The translations under genes and the position numbers were made by a program. The notes below the pieces were generated by a model. It searched no databases and was not told the origin of the DNA. It saw only the letters and a program-made list of their open reading frames with translations. Positions 1 through 13,938 of a stretch of DNA of 64,000 nucleotides are shown piece by piece; position 1 is the first letter of the stretch; each line of letters starts with the position of its first letter. Source of the DNA: Sycobia sp. Sy_11 (lineage: Eukaryota > Arthropoda > Insecta > Hymenoptera > Epichrysomallidae); contig JACCIC010000053.1 in NCBI GenBank assembly GCA_018907035.1, positions 2,528,501 to 2,592,500 on the forward strand, in the 5' to 3' direction.

Positions 1-207
1 CTATGATCTTTACTGTATTTTCCACGAATGATTTCCTTCATGTTTTTTTATTTGCCGAGCAGCGAGGAAGAATTTTTTTCGTGCGAACGTTTCGCGCATT
101 TCGTGTAAACATAGGTACCGAGCGATGTTACAGCTGGCGGATTCGTCGAGCTGAACGCCCGAATGGCTTGTAACAGCGAGCGTTGAAATTTCGGCTCTCT
201 CTCCCTC

Positions 208-250
<43 letters not shown>

Positions 251-1160
251 GTCTTTCTCTCTCGTTCGCCGTAACAGTGCACGGATATCGTATCAAAGCG
301 CATTTGCACGGTAAACGGGCGCGTTCGAATGCTGATGCGAGAGACGCTGCCGACGGCACGCGGTGCACGGCGAAAATGAAGACTCGGTGCGCAAATGCTT
401 CGTAAACACGCGTCTGGGCGGCCGAGAATAGTTGCGGACGTTGCTTTCGCCGCCCTCGGTTATTTAGTACTGTTTGTATTTGCTCTTACCTTCAATGCTA
501 TCCCGTGTAAGGGGTGGGGGGAGGGGCTGTAATTACGTTTGAATTTACAATATACATTGCAGTACGTGGTGTATGTATTTTTGTTTAGTTTAAGAATACT
601 AATTCTTCCGCAATTTAAATTAATTGAAAATCGACCGAGATCTCAAGAGCAGTGAAATTTTTACAGATGATGAGCCAGTGAAGGACGCTATCCACTGTTT
701 ACGCCGCGATCGAAGCGATACGAATCCTAGACACACGGCATAAAACCAGACGAGTATTCGCTCTTCTGCAATGGAAAAATTAACTGGCTTTTTCGACACT
801 CGAAAATTTCAGGAGTAAATTGTACTTATTTAAAATTGGAAAGTGAATGCGCCCGTTTCATTTCTCCCTAAAAATCTGAATTTTTATCCGAAAAATTACC
901 GAATGAATCAATACTATTTTATTGAAATAGCACGTAAAAAGACAGAATATATACGTACACGCACACACACACACACACTCATATATATATATATATACAT
1001 ATATAGTTCAGAAATCTCTAGGCAAATATATTTTCGGGAATGGACTTGGGCCCGTCTGTTTACTCGATAAATCTCCAAGGGAGACGAATCGCGTTCACTC
1101 GCTTCTCCCTACCACCCATCTCTCTCTTTTTCCACCCTCTTCGTCATTCGGTGCCTCACC

Positions 1161-1204
<44 letters not shown>

Positions 1205-1339
1205 CACTCTATTTTTCGCGAGTACAGCTGACTTTGTTCTACTTTAGGAAGATTTTTTCTCCGGACGATATAATATATTATATCGGTACCAAAGCTTCTC
1301 TCGCTCCGAGCCCTATGTGTGAATATATACGTATATATG

Positions 1340-1389
<50 letters not shown>

Positions 1390-2110
1390 AGCCCTCCTCG
1401 CCACTTATAATGAAACGCGACATTTTCTTTCAGTTGGAGGGCGAGAGCGGGAGAGACCGAAGAGGAAAAAGCGTTGCGTGAAAGCCAAGTGCGCGCGGCT
1501 GCAGGAAGAGGCGCACGCGCGCGTGCATATCGCGACTGCAAGGCGTGCCAGTGGCCGATGGGCGGGGGGGAGGGGCGGCGACGGCGAGGAGGAGGAGGAG
1601 GAGGAGATCGTGGAAAAAGCAGCGTAAGTGGATGGCAATTCGTCACGAAAATAAATTACTGGCCGTTGAAAACAACGGCACTTCTCGCCCCGGATTGGTA
1701 GCGGTCCAGGAGAGGAAGCCATGGGTCGACGGGGGACGGAAGGGGGCGACTGTGAATCGTCGATTGCACTCCCGTGCTTCTCTCTCTCTCTCTCTCTCTC
1801 CCCTCTATCTTTACCGAGAAAACTTTATTCCTCCCAAGGGGCGCCTTCGTCCCGGGCCTTCCTGTCGCTTATAACGCGGCTGTCGCGCAGCCTGTCCCCC
1901 CTCCCCCTCCTGCAACGCTTCCGCGCCGCGACGTTTTTGAGAATGTCCCGGGAGAGGACGTGATACTTTTGTGATACTCCGACTGTCTTATATGACGCAC
2001 ATGTGCGCGGTTCGAGAGCGGGGGAGAGAGAGAGAGAGAGAGAGAGTAGTGTGTGAGTGAGGCGGACGGTGTGAGTAAATGGGCGGGGGGACCAATTAAT
2101 ATGCAAATAT
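1..2110. other. Intergenic, microsatellite-rich
   Basis: No gene recognised. Holds CT arrays at 195-244, 1161-1199 and 1780-1800, a GA array at 2024-2046, TA arrays at 981-997 and 1346-1386, and a 20-bp palindrome at 1266-1285. GC-rich unique sequence lies at about 1390-1720. Confidence 0.75.
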
Positions 2111-4140
2111 CGTTAGGGGGAGGAAAATAAGTGATAGGAGCATTTATATACGAATTGTCCTCTCGCTGTTATCGCGCGGCCGGGGCTTCTCCCGCCGCAT
2201 ATGCGCCCCGTACAATAGTACGATTATATATATATATACCAACAGAGCTTCTGCGGGTTTTATAATTACAACTCCTCTTGCTGTATGACATTTGTTTTTT
2301 TACAACGTGCATAACAATTCCATTATCCGCCCGTATACTCCCTAAAGTGCGTCGCCAGCAAAAATTGGCCGTTTTATTCGCTGTTCGCGCAGCGGAAAGT
2401 ACGGCAAGGACGCATAATTATGAATATGTAGAGTCGACATCAAATTGGCTATCGCGCGAAATTGGAACGAGCACTGTTTTGGTTTCGTTTGTTGAGCATA
2501 ATAAAGAATTAGCCTTAATTAGATGTGGAATGGCGCCGGACGAGAGCAGTTTTTCATTTTTTCCATGGTAACGGGGGTATCGTTTTATCCTTTATTTTTG
2601 GAATAATGAACGCAGCTACTTCGTATGACGCACGACCGGGAACACGGTAATATTCCTTTTCTTGTTTAATAATGCTTTTGAAGTTGCGCGTAAATAGCTT
2701 TCGGGACGATCTCGCCATGTTAAAGCCTGAGGGACAGTCATACAGAGTCACCAAGTCGATTCGAAATTATAAACATTTATTATTACTTTCGTTAGATTCG
2801 TTTTACAGAAAAATCAAAGTGAGAATAATTTCAATATCCGTTGGTATGCAGTTTAAATTCTTTGCTTTTCTCGACATTCCGACTCCTAGGACAGGGGTGT
2901 GTTTTGAAAACTTTTAAAAAGAAAACACGAGGCTCTTCAAATTGTTCTTGCAACGACTGATTCGTTGACAAATACATATTTATATAGATTTTCCTTGATT
3001 CTTTCCGAACTGCGAATGAACGGGCGAAAAGCAAGTTATTTTTGTATTCAATCTTAAAATCAGTGAAAATATCACTGAAAGTAATATAACTCACTCTTTG
3101 GTCAATGTTCTTTCGAGTTTCACTGCGAAAATATTGAAATATTCATTGATCTAATTATGAACGTGATACTGTTTCTAATTTAAAGAGTATTTCTAATTTT
3201 TTTCATAAAGATGGCGAATAAATAATATATCTATATATATGAATATAATGATTTCCATCGATCAGATTTGTAATCATTTATGTTTGAGACTGTTTAAATT
3301 GTTTCATTCTAAACAATTCGTTACTAAAGATTTTTCAAACAAATTCAAATCGCATCGTTTAACTAAAATTTTTTCAAGTGACTTTATGTGACTTTATGCA
3401 ATGCAACTTGTACTGGAATATAAAAACTTACAGAACAGCCACGGAACGAAATCTTAATTATTTGAATTTTTCCAAGGGATATGAAAACATTCGCTATTTC
3501 TAGTTAATAGATAACATTAAACGGGTAATACGTGAATGTTTATTAATAAATTTATTGATATTATCATTTCTAAGCGAAAAAAAAAATGTTGAAAATATTC
3601 TATTATGGATAAAATAAAATGATATAATATGTCAATCTATAACCGAACGGAAAGAAATACAATCGATAATAATAGATACTTTACTGGCCCATCTATAATC
3701 GATAATAATAAACCATAAATTAAGATTATATTGATGACTAAGAAGGAAAGAGGATGTGCGATTGGGATACGACGAGCGAGCGCATACGCGATAACGTTTT
3801 ATTAATCAAAATATATTTCCGCCGGAGTATCGGAAGCCCGTAACTTGTTGACGATTTCGGGCAGAACGATGTATCTCATGGTTGTATTTTATTTTCACCC
3901 ACTCAAGGGGTTTCATCAAAATCCGTCGGCCTCTATATATATATTGCAAGCAGCAAGAAATATACCCGAGAGACGAGCAGAGGAATTGGATTTCCCGGGA
4001 AAACAGGAGCAAAAACAAAAGTATATATACGCTCGGCGTGCTCGCTGCACTGTACTATACAAAAGCCCGAAGTCTCGCTCCTTCCTCCTTCCCTCTCTTC
4101 CTATATATATACTTTGCGATTCGCCTTTTTTTCTCCTCTT
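2111..4140. other. Intergenic, mostly AT-rich single-copy-looking DNA
   Basis: No coding frame of interest. The stretch 2278-2560 is complex, non-repetitive sequence with TTAATTA-type homeodomain sites (near 2512-2522) and could be conserved non-coding DNA. AGATGGCG occurs at 3209-3216 and ATCGATAATAATA is repeated near 3662 and 3700. Confidence 0.6.
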
Positions 4141-4159
4141 CCCTGTAATCATTCTCTCT

Positions 4160-4200
<41 letters not shown>

Positions 4201-4319
4201 CTCACTCTCCCTCTCCCTCTCGCTTTCGGTTACGCTTAATGGCTTTACGAGCGTCAGGGGTGATATAAAGAAAATGAAAAATACCGGCATGCGTATATGC
4301 GCGGCGGCCACCAAGATGC

Positions 4320-4350
<31 letters not shown>

Positions 4351-4357
4351 CTGTGTA

Positions 4358-4505
4358 TAGAGAGTGTCTCAAATATGACATTTGCTCATTGACACGTAGC
4401 GTAAAAGAAATCATATTTGAAACGTTACTCAGAACGCACACGGCCTTCGTGTACGCTTATTACTTGACCGCAAGCGTTAACAATCATAATGGGACACCCT
4501 GTGTA
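4358..4505. mobile_element. Short TA-flanked MITE-like element with GGGTGTCCC-type ends (copy A)
   Basis: The left end reads GAGAGTGTCTCAAATATGAC and the right end, reverse complemented, reads ACAGGGTGTCCCATTATGAT. TA is present outside both ends, and the element follows a (TG)n run. About 145 bases with no open frame of interest. Ends of this kind (ACAGGGTGTCCCA) are common on insect non-autonomous DNA elements; that family comparison is from memory, not a search. Confidence 0.5.
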
Positions 4506-5482
4506 CATTCGCTCCGGCATCGAGCCCTGGATAGTCGTATAACTATGATAAGAACGCCTCGCGCTATATATGCCACCCTCTGGCCATATATGCATACACG
4601 CATACACGCATACACGCACACACACGCGCGCGCGCGCGCGCGTACAAGGCTTATAAAGCTTCGTCTCGAGTTGCTCGAGGCGAGAGAGGTGCGCCTAGGC
4701 GACGCTGCGCGTATACCTATAGTACCGAACGAACTCCCCGCGGAGTGTATCACAATTAGTTCGTTCGCCCGCGCCACCCCCCCCCCTCTTGGATACGGGC
4801 CACCTTAGGAGAGCCCGAGGCTCCGAGAGATCCGCGCCCCCCCGAAAACCCCGCGAATACGCTTGCCGAGTACCGGCGAGGCCTCTCCCCGAGCTCGGAG
4901 CTTAATGCGCGCAGGATGGATGCGACGGGTTAATATGTGTCATTGGGGAGGGGGGGGGAGGGCTCGAAAGTCTAGATTTTAAAAGCTAGAAATCTAACGT
5001 TTGACGAAAAAAGAAATATAAAGCACTGGGCAAGCTTTTCTCTGCCTACGGTATTGTGTATGCGAGGGACTATATATACAGGGATTAGTGCGTCGGCAAA
5101 TTATGTCGCCGATGCCTTCCCTAATAAGGACAAAATTATTATGTGAATTAAAAATAGAAGTAAGTTATAGTTATATTGAATACGTTTAAAAAATCTGCCT
5201 TCGTTTCAAGTCATATTCACGAGTCTCTGTAAATAAAATTCAAGAAAATTACTTTGATAGTTAACGTTGTTAGAGGAGAAATTAACGCGTAAAATTATTT
5301 GAGTTCTGACAATTCTTCCTTTCTCCGTCTAGTCTTCGAATACTGCGAAGCTATAACCTTTTAATATCTCATACATGGATATAGGTAGTCGGCAGTTGTA
5401 CGTGACAAAACCAAAATTTGTCATTTGATTCGTCATACTTATGTTTTGACTGGTCTTCTTTGTTCCGTAAAATTTTAGATAT

Positions 5483-5541
<59 letters not shown>

Positions 5542-5788
5542 ATTTAACCATAAGTAAAGAGGTATATTTGATAACTTACACAGATTAATCCGCCCCTGAT
5601 ATACGAAGCACGCGTCTATTAAATTTCGCCCGCCTCGATACGAGCGAAAATAATTAACAAGCCAAGAAGATTCGCTTTTAAAGTTCTAATATAACGGCGC
5701 CGGCGATCCCGGTTAATAATCTACCGCGACGAGCGCGCCTTTGACGCGTCCGACGGAAGAGCGTTCTCGCCCCCCCCTCCCTCTCTCA

Positions 5789-5829
<41 letters not shown>

Positions 5830-5853
5830 CTTGCTCTCGCGAAAGCGACGCAC

Positions 5854-5906
<53 letters not shown>

Positions 5907-6070
5907 GTAGTAATACACGAGCCATCATCCGGTCCGGAGAATGGATCAGTGCAGCGGGCTGCGGCGAGATTGAGCGCGTGTTAATTGCGTGTCGCGAGTA
6001 AGTTAGTAGCGGGGCAATAAATTGAACGAGCGATATTTATTGAGTGCGCGTCGTTCGTTCCCTCTCACTC

Positions 6071-6139
<69 letters not shown>

Positions 6140-6191
6140 CCCTCTATTTCTCCACCCTCTCCATTACTAATAAAGTGGGCGATGAGGAGAG

Positions 6192-6225
<34 letters not shown>

Positions 6226-8580
6226 GGCGAGACAACAGAGCCGCGAAGGGAGAGAGCGTATATATAATCCAAGGAAACATTAAACTCGCGTCACTTAACT
6301 CTAAGCAGGAACGGGTCTCCCGCGGGCACTGGAGGGGTGGGAAGGGGGAGGGGGCAGAAAATTACGACCGCGCGAATGCGAAACGTTGTTGCTCCCCGAA
6401 TCCCGTGGATCTAGTGTCCCTTGTATAATACGCCTTATTTATGCGGTAAAGTTTTTTTTGCTCTCTCTCTCTCTCTCTCTCCTCTCTTCAGCTCGACTCA
6501 ATTAAGCGTTATTTGAAAGGCAAATTCGCCTCTTATATATCGGCCGTCCGCGAATAAGAAGGTATATAAACTTTTTAATACAATATTACGAAACTTATAT
6601 TTAATACGTCGTTACATCGATCGCTAAAACGAGCCGCTGAAAAATTGTTGGCAGCCGACGACTAAATTAGCTAGATTGGGGAATCGCATTCCGAGTTGTC
6701 CGGCTCCCATTCGGGAATTCAAGTGTGGGCGTTCAAATATGTCTTCGAAAACCAACAGTTCCTGTAGTGTTTGTGTGATCCGTGGCTCATTACTGCCATG
6801 AAAATGATGAATTTGAAAAAGTATTCTTTATTACGCCGATGACAATTCGAACCAGCGTAAATATCCAGAATGGAGCAATACTCTTAAAAGCTAATTTTTT
6901 GAATTATAAACGAGAGAAAAAAAGTGCAGTTTCCGAAGGTATATATGTACGGTCGGCTTAACGCTTGTTCGCTGTAGCTAATCGTTCTAACGTCGTAGAC
7001 CAGTCACAAAACGTCATTCGTCACGGGAATCGATGAGAACTAGTAATAGAATTCTGGAATTCTAATTGAATCCATCTAATGGAAATGAAAATGGATTCTA
7101 ATCTGATCTAATTGTTAAAGAATTTTAAAACGTGCTCGGAAATCATTGATTTTGATAATAAAATACGTATAATTACTACCGAACAGCGGGGCTTTTCCTG
7201 GCAATGTGTTTTGGCTTACACGATTTCCCAATTTCGCCACGAGATGTCATGGCAAACGATTCGCTTCACATTTAATACCATTTACTCGTGTAATACGATT
7301 TTCGTTCATTACCATCACCATTCATGGTGAAATGATGTTATTTCTACCATTAATTTATTCTAATATATAAAGTTCGTTATAATAAACATTTTACGTTATT
7401 CACTTTCTCTATGTAAGCTAGTTATTATATTAGTCAAATATTAAAGTTTCGTATGTTTTTCTTAGATAGAAAAAGCTTCCTCAAATGAATTTTTTATGAA
7501 ATGAAAGCTAAAAATTTAAATCTGTTTATGTTATGTTTATTATGTTCATGCCATCACTCGTGTGAACCCCATTTTCATATTGTCAGAAGTATAGTAATTA
7601 CCAAATTCTAGTAGCTTTATTTAAATATTTTATACAAGAGTATTACGAAGTTGAGAATCAAAACTCCATTATTAATTATATTTTTTGCTTATTTACAGAG
7701 ATCAGGATAAGGACTTCGTCAGTGCTCGATCTTCGGAACGGACACCCTTTCTCCTGTCATTGATGTCACTAAATATTCCTGTTAAATTACTCCTACAATG
7801 TATAGCAACCCCAGTATTATATATTTTTTTATAACTTTGAATAAAAAGAATAAATCAAATATATAAAACATACTTGTATTTTGCGATAGTTTAATTCTGT
7901 TCAATATCTTGATGCATTTGTAATGTTTGAATAATAATGGACGTTAATCTATTGATGTAACAGTAGATTAATAATTTAAAAGTTATTTAAATAACATGGA
8001 TACTTTATTTGAACTGTGCAACGTTACTAAATTCAATATACTACCAATTTATAATTCATAATTTATGGTAATTTAATAAACATTTACGCTCTTTTATTAC
8101 ATCTTAGATAATGTGCAACTGAAATATTTAATGATAATTTGTTCTATATTCTTCGTAACGAAATCGTTCAAAATATTTCGAACACATAGCTATTTGAATT
8201 TTTTTTTGACTTATAATTCCTAACTTCCCATCTTTATACTCATTCTGGATATTAATACTCATACACTTTTCAATGAATTCTTGAACGACGACAAACTACC
8301 TGTTATTTTCAAAAATAACTCTTTCGATACCGAAAAAAAGCTTACAATTGAATGAAATAGTAAAAAAAGGAAAAGCTAAAGAATCATTTATATATTAAGA
8401 TGTAATTTAGATCTCATTTTCAGATTTTAGAAAAATCATACCGTTAGAGTGAGCAGCACAATTTCATGCTGATCAAGCTGCGGGATAATTGAACATCACG
8501 TTGTACACACGCGTGGACGATCCCGTTTCTCTAGATCGCGTAAACGAATACGACTGAAAACAAAGCTTGCCAGAAGGATC
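4506..8580. other. Intergenic; GC-rich patch, microsatellites, then AT-rich DNA
   Basis: GC-rich sequence at about 4620-4960, with a CG-alternating run at 4625-4642. TA arrays at 5492-5532 and 5856-5902, CT array at 5781-5831. From about 6500 to 8580 the DNA is AT-rich and largely free of microsatellites; I see no gene in it. Confidence 0.65.
6073..6222. repeat. (CT)n and (GA)n arrays in inverted arrangement
   Basis: A 64-base CT run at 6073-6136 is followed after 57 bases by a GA run at 6194-6222, giving a potential stem of about 29 bp. Confidence 0.9.
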
Positions 8581-8619
8581 GGAAGGGACGTTGGTGATCT
8601 AATCGAAGACGATCGATCG

Positions 8620-8665
<46 letters not shown>

Positions 8666-8832
8666 TTTCTATTCCCGTACACCCAATAGTTATAGGAGAG
8701 AGTGAGAGGGAGAACGATAATTTGGCAACGTCGCATCCGCCATAGTATTTCTTTCTCTCGCCATATATCTCTCTTTCTCGCAGCAACCGCTCTTGCTCCC
8801 CTTGTTCACCCCCCTCCTCCCCTTCCTCTCTT

Positions 8833-8865
<33 letters not shown>

Positions 8866-9111
8866 TTGAGCCGCGCACAAACGGGGATTTTGGGCGAGAC
8901 GAAAAGTTGGACCGTGGAGCCGCGGGGAGATGGGTGGGGTGAGATTCTCCGAGAGATGCTCGGCACACACACGCACACAGCTTCGCCGCGTTCTCGCAGC
9001 GCCGAGCATATAATAAGCGAGAAAGAGACGCAGTGAGTGGGGAGGGGGGAGGGTGGAGAAAAGAGCCGGAGCGAGCGATGTTATATAGAAACATGCGCCG
9101 CGCGAACGCCG

Positions 9112-9161
<50 letters not shown>

Positions 9162-9219
9162 CTAGGTCGCCGACTACTCGGTGGAAGCCCCCTTCCCCCT
9201 CCAGAAGAAGAAGACAAAA

Positions 9220-9271
<52 letters not shown>

Positions 9272-9469
9272 CGCGGGAAGGAATGAGAGGAGGGGGAGGG
9301 ATGATCTCAGAGACCGTTTTGTGCCTAGAAACTTCCGTACCTCTACTGGTTCCTCGTCCTTCACTGGTCTTTGGAATAAAACGGACACGGTAGAAACGAA
9401 CGCGGACGACCATGTTATACACAGTATATTATACTCTCTCGCTTTCTGTCTCTCTCTATCTCTCTCTCT

Positions 9470-9512
<43 letters not shown>

Positions 9513-9582
9513 GTCTCCTTTGCTCCCTTTTTATTCGTGTTTTTATATCCTCTCCCTTTTTTCCGCCTTCCTCCTACGCATT

Positions 9583-9634
<52 letters not shown>

Positions 9635-9695
9635 GTATATACGAGGCCGCATTTCTCTCGTCCCTCCTAATTTTTTTCTCCTTTTTTTAGCCTCG

Positions 9696-9752
<57 letters not shown>

Positions 9753-10046
9753 CTTTCTCAGTTTCATTCCGCGGCGCGGCTGCGAGTTCGCTGCGTTCCT
9801 AGAGCCCCGTATACATACACACTGCACCGTGGCAGCAAATTGTGCAGGGAACGCGAAGCGCCGAGCCTCTCCGGGGATTCTGGGAGTTTTTAGAGTGCGC
9901 GACGCGACGCCGCCGCCGTTGCGCGGCTCCCTCATTGTTGTGCAAATGCGGCCGAGCCAATGGCGCCGCCATAAACGCATAGACGGGGCTAACGAAATCC
10001 CCACCTCCTGATGATGCAGCTCGCCGCTTTTTAAATGCTAATGCAG

Positions 10047-10096
<50 letters not shown>

Positions 10097-10300
10097 CGTT
10101 CACTCGCGCGCGCGAGCGAAAACCAGATTTCAGGAATTTCACCTGACTCGCGCAGCGACAGTTGTTCGGAGAGATAATCGAGTTTGCCGGGCTCGCGCGC
10201 GAGGTGGCGGCCGCGAGAGTCTCTTATATCTGTATACGCATTGCCAGATTGGCGGTTGGTCTCGATAGTAAGCTCAAGGCTTACATTTGATGAACGGACA
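8581..10300. repeat. Microsatellite-dense block (TA, CT, GA alternating)
   Basis: TA arrays at 8622-8657, 9115-9159, 9223-9269 and 9585-9622, and CT arrays at 8825-8867, 9448-9508, 9699-9750 and 10046-10092. The sequence between them is GC-rich and lacks a convincing gene. Reading frames here translate as Tyr-Ile, Ser-Leu or Arg-Glu repeats and are artefacts. Confidence 0.9.
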
Positions 10301-11500
10301 ATGTGGCCCGAATACGGCCAATGGAATATTACTTTCTATTATTATTTAATCGCTCTGCCTTTATCGTGGTTTAGAAACTGATTAAAAATAATAATTGTGC
10401 ATACGATTATATACTTTTTCTTATATAAAATATAGTTATATCTTGAATAAGTTACAGGAAATATTTGACATGCAAAATTTCAGAATAGCTGATTCATACT
10501 TTTACAAGACGAAATTAAAAAATTATTTCGAATTGTTAAACAAATATAAGACGTATTATCATAGTCGATAGATAGAAAACAAGAATAGATTTACAGAATA
10601 TTGGAAATACATTCAATTCAAACACGATTCAAGAACATCGCAATTATCTATAAAATATTCCACTTCCATTATCTATAAAATATATTTTACAAACACTGAG
10701 AAAAAAAATTCCTTTTATCTAGTAAATATTTACTTGTTTTGTACCAAAGCAAATCATTTTTTCAAATTAACAAAATATTCCCTAGATTTAAGACGACGTC
10801 ATTTGATTTCAGTGGACCTTACTGGAATCATAAAAATACTTCATTCGCTTAAGAAGATACTTTCTCAATTTAAGAACATAATTTACTTATTTCAACAGCA
10901 AAATATTTACTTGATATCTGAAATTCTTTTGGATGCATATATGCCACAATGTAATACGAAGGAAGCAAGAATACAATGCATTAATATGCAAAATTTAATG
11001 TGCAAAATTAATTAATATGCAAAATTTGCATCATTCATTTGAGAATAATATTCATCTTTATGTATGATTGAATTGATGCCATATAGGTATAAAGATACTT
11101 TCTAATAAAAATTGTAATCGGCATTATCATCAATTCCTTTTTAACATTTTTAGAAAGTAAAAAATATTCAATCACATCACATTTAAATCGCATTGAATTA
11201 TTTGGAACATTATAATCAATATGTTAATAATGGTAATTGACTGAACACGCGCGCGATTTTTCTTCCAAATATATCAGATATCGTTTGTACAGTACAAAGC
11301 GTTATTAGCAATTTGTAACTCATGAAAAATGTGTCATTGTTGAGAGCTATTGTTACTCATCGATGTGCCACGTACGGTTGAGCATCGTAAGTCTAAAAAC
11401 TCTCTCTGAAAATGTCCATCGCCCCGATGTGTAAAAAAAAAAAAATTCCACCCAAAGAAAAAATTACCTTTCCAATGAAGTTAATATAATAACAATGCTC
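10301..11500. other. Intergenic, AT-rich
   Basis: No gene recognised. Contains a small cluster of TGCAAAATT repeats at 10985-11028. The open frame at 10734-11015 is short, AT-rich and resembles nothing I know. Confidence 0.65.
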
Positions 11501-11807
11501 GAACGGCATTATTATATCCTTGTCGAGGGCGCGGCGCCCGAAAACCTCCGCCGGGATAGCCCCGTAAGCGCCGCGGTGGAGAGAAAATGATATTTAACCG
11601 GACAATTCATACGAGCGCAATCTACCGGGCGATCGCTCAACTCGGAAGCCTCTCCCCACTCCCGTCAGCACGAAGACACCCGGTCGCGCCCTTCCTTTAC
11701 CCACACTACGCTCTGCCCCCACCCCTCTCCGCATAACTTCTTCACCGCGCCGCCATCGTGTGCGAGTGTGTATGTGTGTGCGCGCGCGCGCGCGCAGCTC
11801 CCTCCTC

Positions 11808-11838
<31 letters not shown>

Positions 11839-11973
11839 ACCGCTACCCCGCCCCCGCCGCGCAAAGGCGTAGGCTTTATGGCGCTCCGTGCTGTATCACC
11901 CGATAATGACGCTCATAAACGTCGCGATAAAATCAACGCCCCGGATTTATACTGTCGGATCGTTACGGCAGAG

Positions 11974-12020
<47 letters not shown>

Positions 12021-12613
12021 CTATAGGTGTGTGTGCGCGCCCGCGCTTGTGGCCTGTATAATACGCTCTCCTCGACGGCGCGAAAGGCGTAAAATGGTAA
12101 TGAAGTGTAATCAAAACAAATCATAAAGCGGTCGATGTATCCTCCGGCGCACGCGCCCTGACGCTCACGCGCGTATAACGTCCGCGGTGCCGCCGGCAGT
12201 CGTCCTCCACCTCCCCCCCCCCACCCACTCCAGCGCAAGGTGCCTGATGGCTTTTTCCACGGGGCACTTTATTCATACACATCTACATATACGTCCGTAG
12301 ACGATAAATATTAGAGGAACGCGATAGCGGTCCGAGAACGTTGCGCCGCTCCTTCTTATCTATGTAAAAAAGATGGGACTGCTCCATAATGTACATATAG
12401 ATTTGTCCGCGAATCTATCGCGTATTGATTATTACCGCGATGTGTGTGCATGCATCCCCCCCCCCACCTCTCGCGTCGTTTAGCTACGATTTTCAAAAGG
12501 TAGTAATGGAGGGAGGTGGGGTCCACCGCACGTTTTAGATTCTCATTTGTTCTGGCGGGCGGAGGAGGGGGGGCAGGGACTCATTACCGAATTGGGCATT
12601 CAGTATAAATGTA

Positions 12614-12672
<59 letters not shown>

Positions 12673-13580
12673 TTGTAATTTATATACTATAAAACCAGAG
12701 ATTTTTATTGTGTATAATTATACATATATTATGACGTAGTCCGGCAGCCCTATGTACGTATTCTAAATGCAACAAAAAGGAACCTGTCGACCGGCCCATA
12801 AATTCCTCTCCCCCCCTCCCCCGCCGCTCACGGAGTCGGAGTACGCTGTACCGATGCTCCCGCGTAATTCCCGAGGAATTTTTACGAGCTCGAGAGCCCA
12901 GATGCCCGATGCCACGAAGCGGGCCGCGCGCGACTTTTACGAATTCTCCCACGCGCGGCAAAAACGTGGGGCGTCTAAGCGCGAAGTAACGGAATAACAC
13001 ATATATGGATTGTTGCATATAATATCCGAGGGACAGTCCCCGTTTGTTGCGGGGGGGGTGGGGGTGGTTGAGGAATGGGAGTGGGGGTAAATTATTCCCT
13101 CGTTAATAATCATCGCGGCGTCGCTGCTGAGAACGAGGATCTTCGAGGAACGAGAGAGAGAGAGAGAGAGAGAGTGAGGGGGGGTGGCCGAATACGAGAT
13201 GAAAAGGGGTACGGCTGCGGGGACGTATGGCGTGGGGGGGGGGGAGACAGGTCAGGGTTTGATTGCAGGAAGGAAGCAGTTATAGGCCCGGTTGAAGTCG
13301 TTAAGCCAAGTTTACGAGGTGTTACCGAGAGCGCAACCTGTAAATCTCGGCGGAGAGAGCGCGCGCGGCGCTTCTCTATAATACGCCTCTTTCCCTCTCC
13401 CGCGCTCGCTCGCACTCCCCTCATACTCTTTCGCTCGCGCCACATCCGCGCGCGCGCGCGTGCAGTCGGTCGAGCGGGCGCGGACGCGTGCCAGTTATAT
13501 AGTCGCCCTTGAAAGTCGTCAGCGCCGCGGGAAGGGGTATAATGGTCGTATATAGGAACGGACGCGCGAGTGCGAGAGGA

Positions 13581-13619
<39 letters not shown>

Positions 13620-13936
13620 CAGGGTGGGAGGATCATTGAGCGTTGTCGAGGCTCGAGCGAGCGCACCGGCCGTATTAACCGCAACGTCTTTATAGGATCG
13701 TAAATGTCTCCCTTTGTACGGCGTTATATAGCGCGTAAAGAGATGGGCCCCCCCGCCCCCGCCCCCCGCCCCCCGCCAGCTGAGCCAAATAAGCTTTGAG
13801 CTGGCCTGAGCTGCGAATTCCTCCTGCGAAAGCGGGCTGTAGCGACGGAAATCTGACGGGCGACCGATTCGAAAGCGCGCGCTTCTGTTCGTTTTGTCCT
13901 CTCGCGCTGCCACGCCCCATATATATATATATATAC
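11501..13936. other. Intergenic, GC/CpG-rich islands with microsatellites
   Basis: CpG-rich DNA with a TG/CG run at 11764-11795, CT at 11809-11838, TA at 11977-12015 and GA at 13152-13174 and 13586-13612. CCATAAA/TTTATGG motifs occur at 11875-11881 and 12796-12802. Overlapping open frames occur on both strands, as expected for GC-rich DNA with few stops. Confidence 0.65.
12614..12668. repeat. (TA)n microsatellite
   Basis: Pure TA run of about 55 bases between two GC-rich segments. Confidence 0.95.
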
Positions 13937-13938
13937 TA

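Noticed and set aside
7697..7745. CTTCGTCAG segment considered as another Penelope-like/hammerhead tail
   Set aside because: No GAAAC element or supporting stem nearby and no second copy seen.
8690..9388. 232-codon minus-strand open frame
   Set aside because: Two TA arrays and a GA array account for much of it; no recognisable domain.
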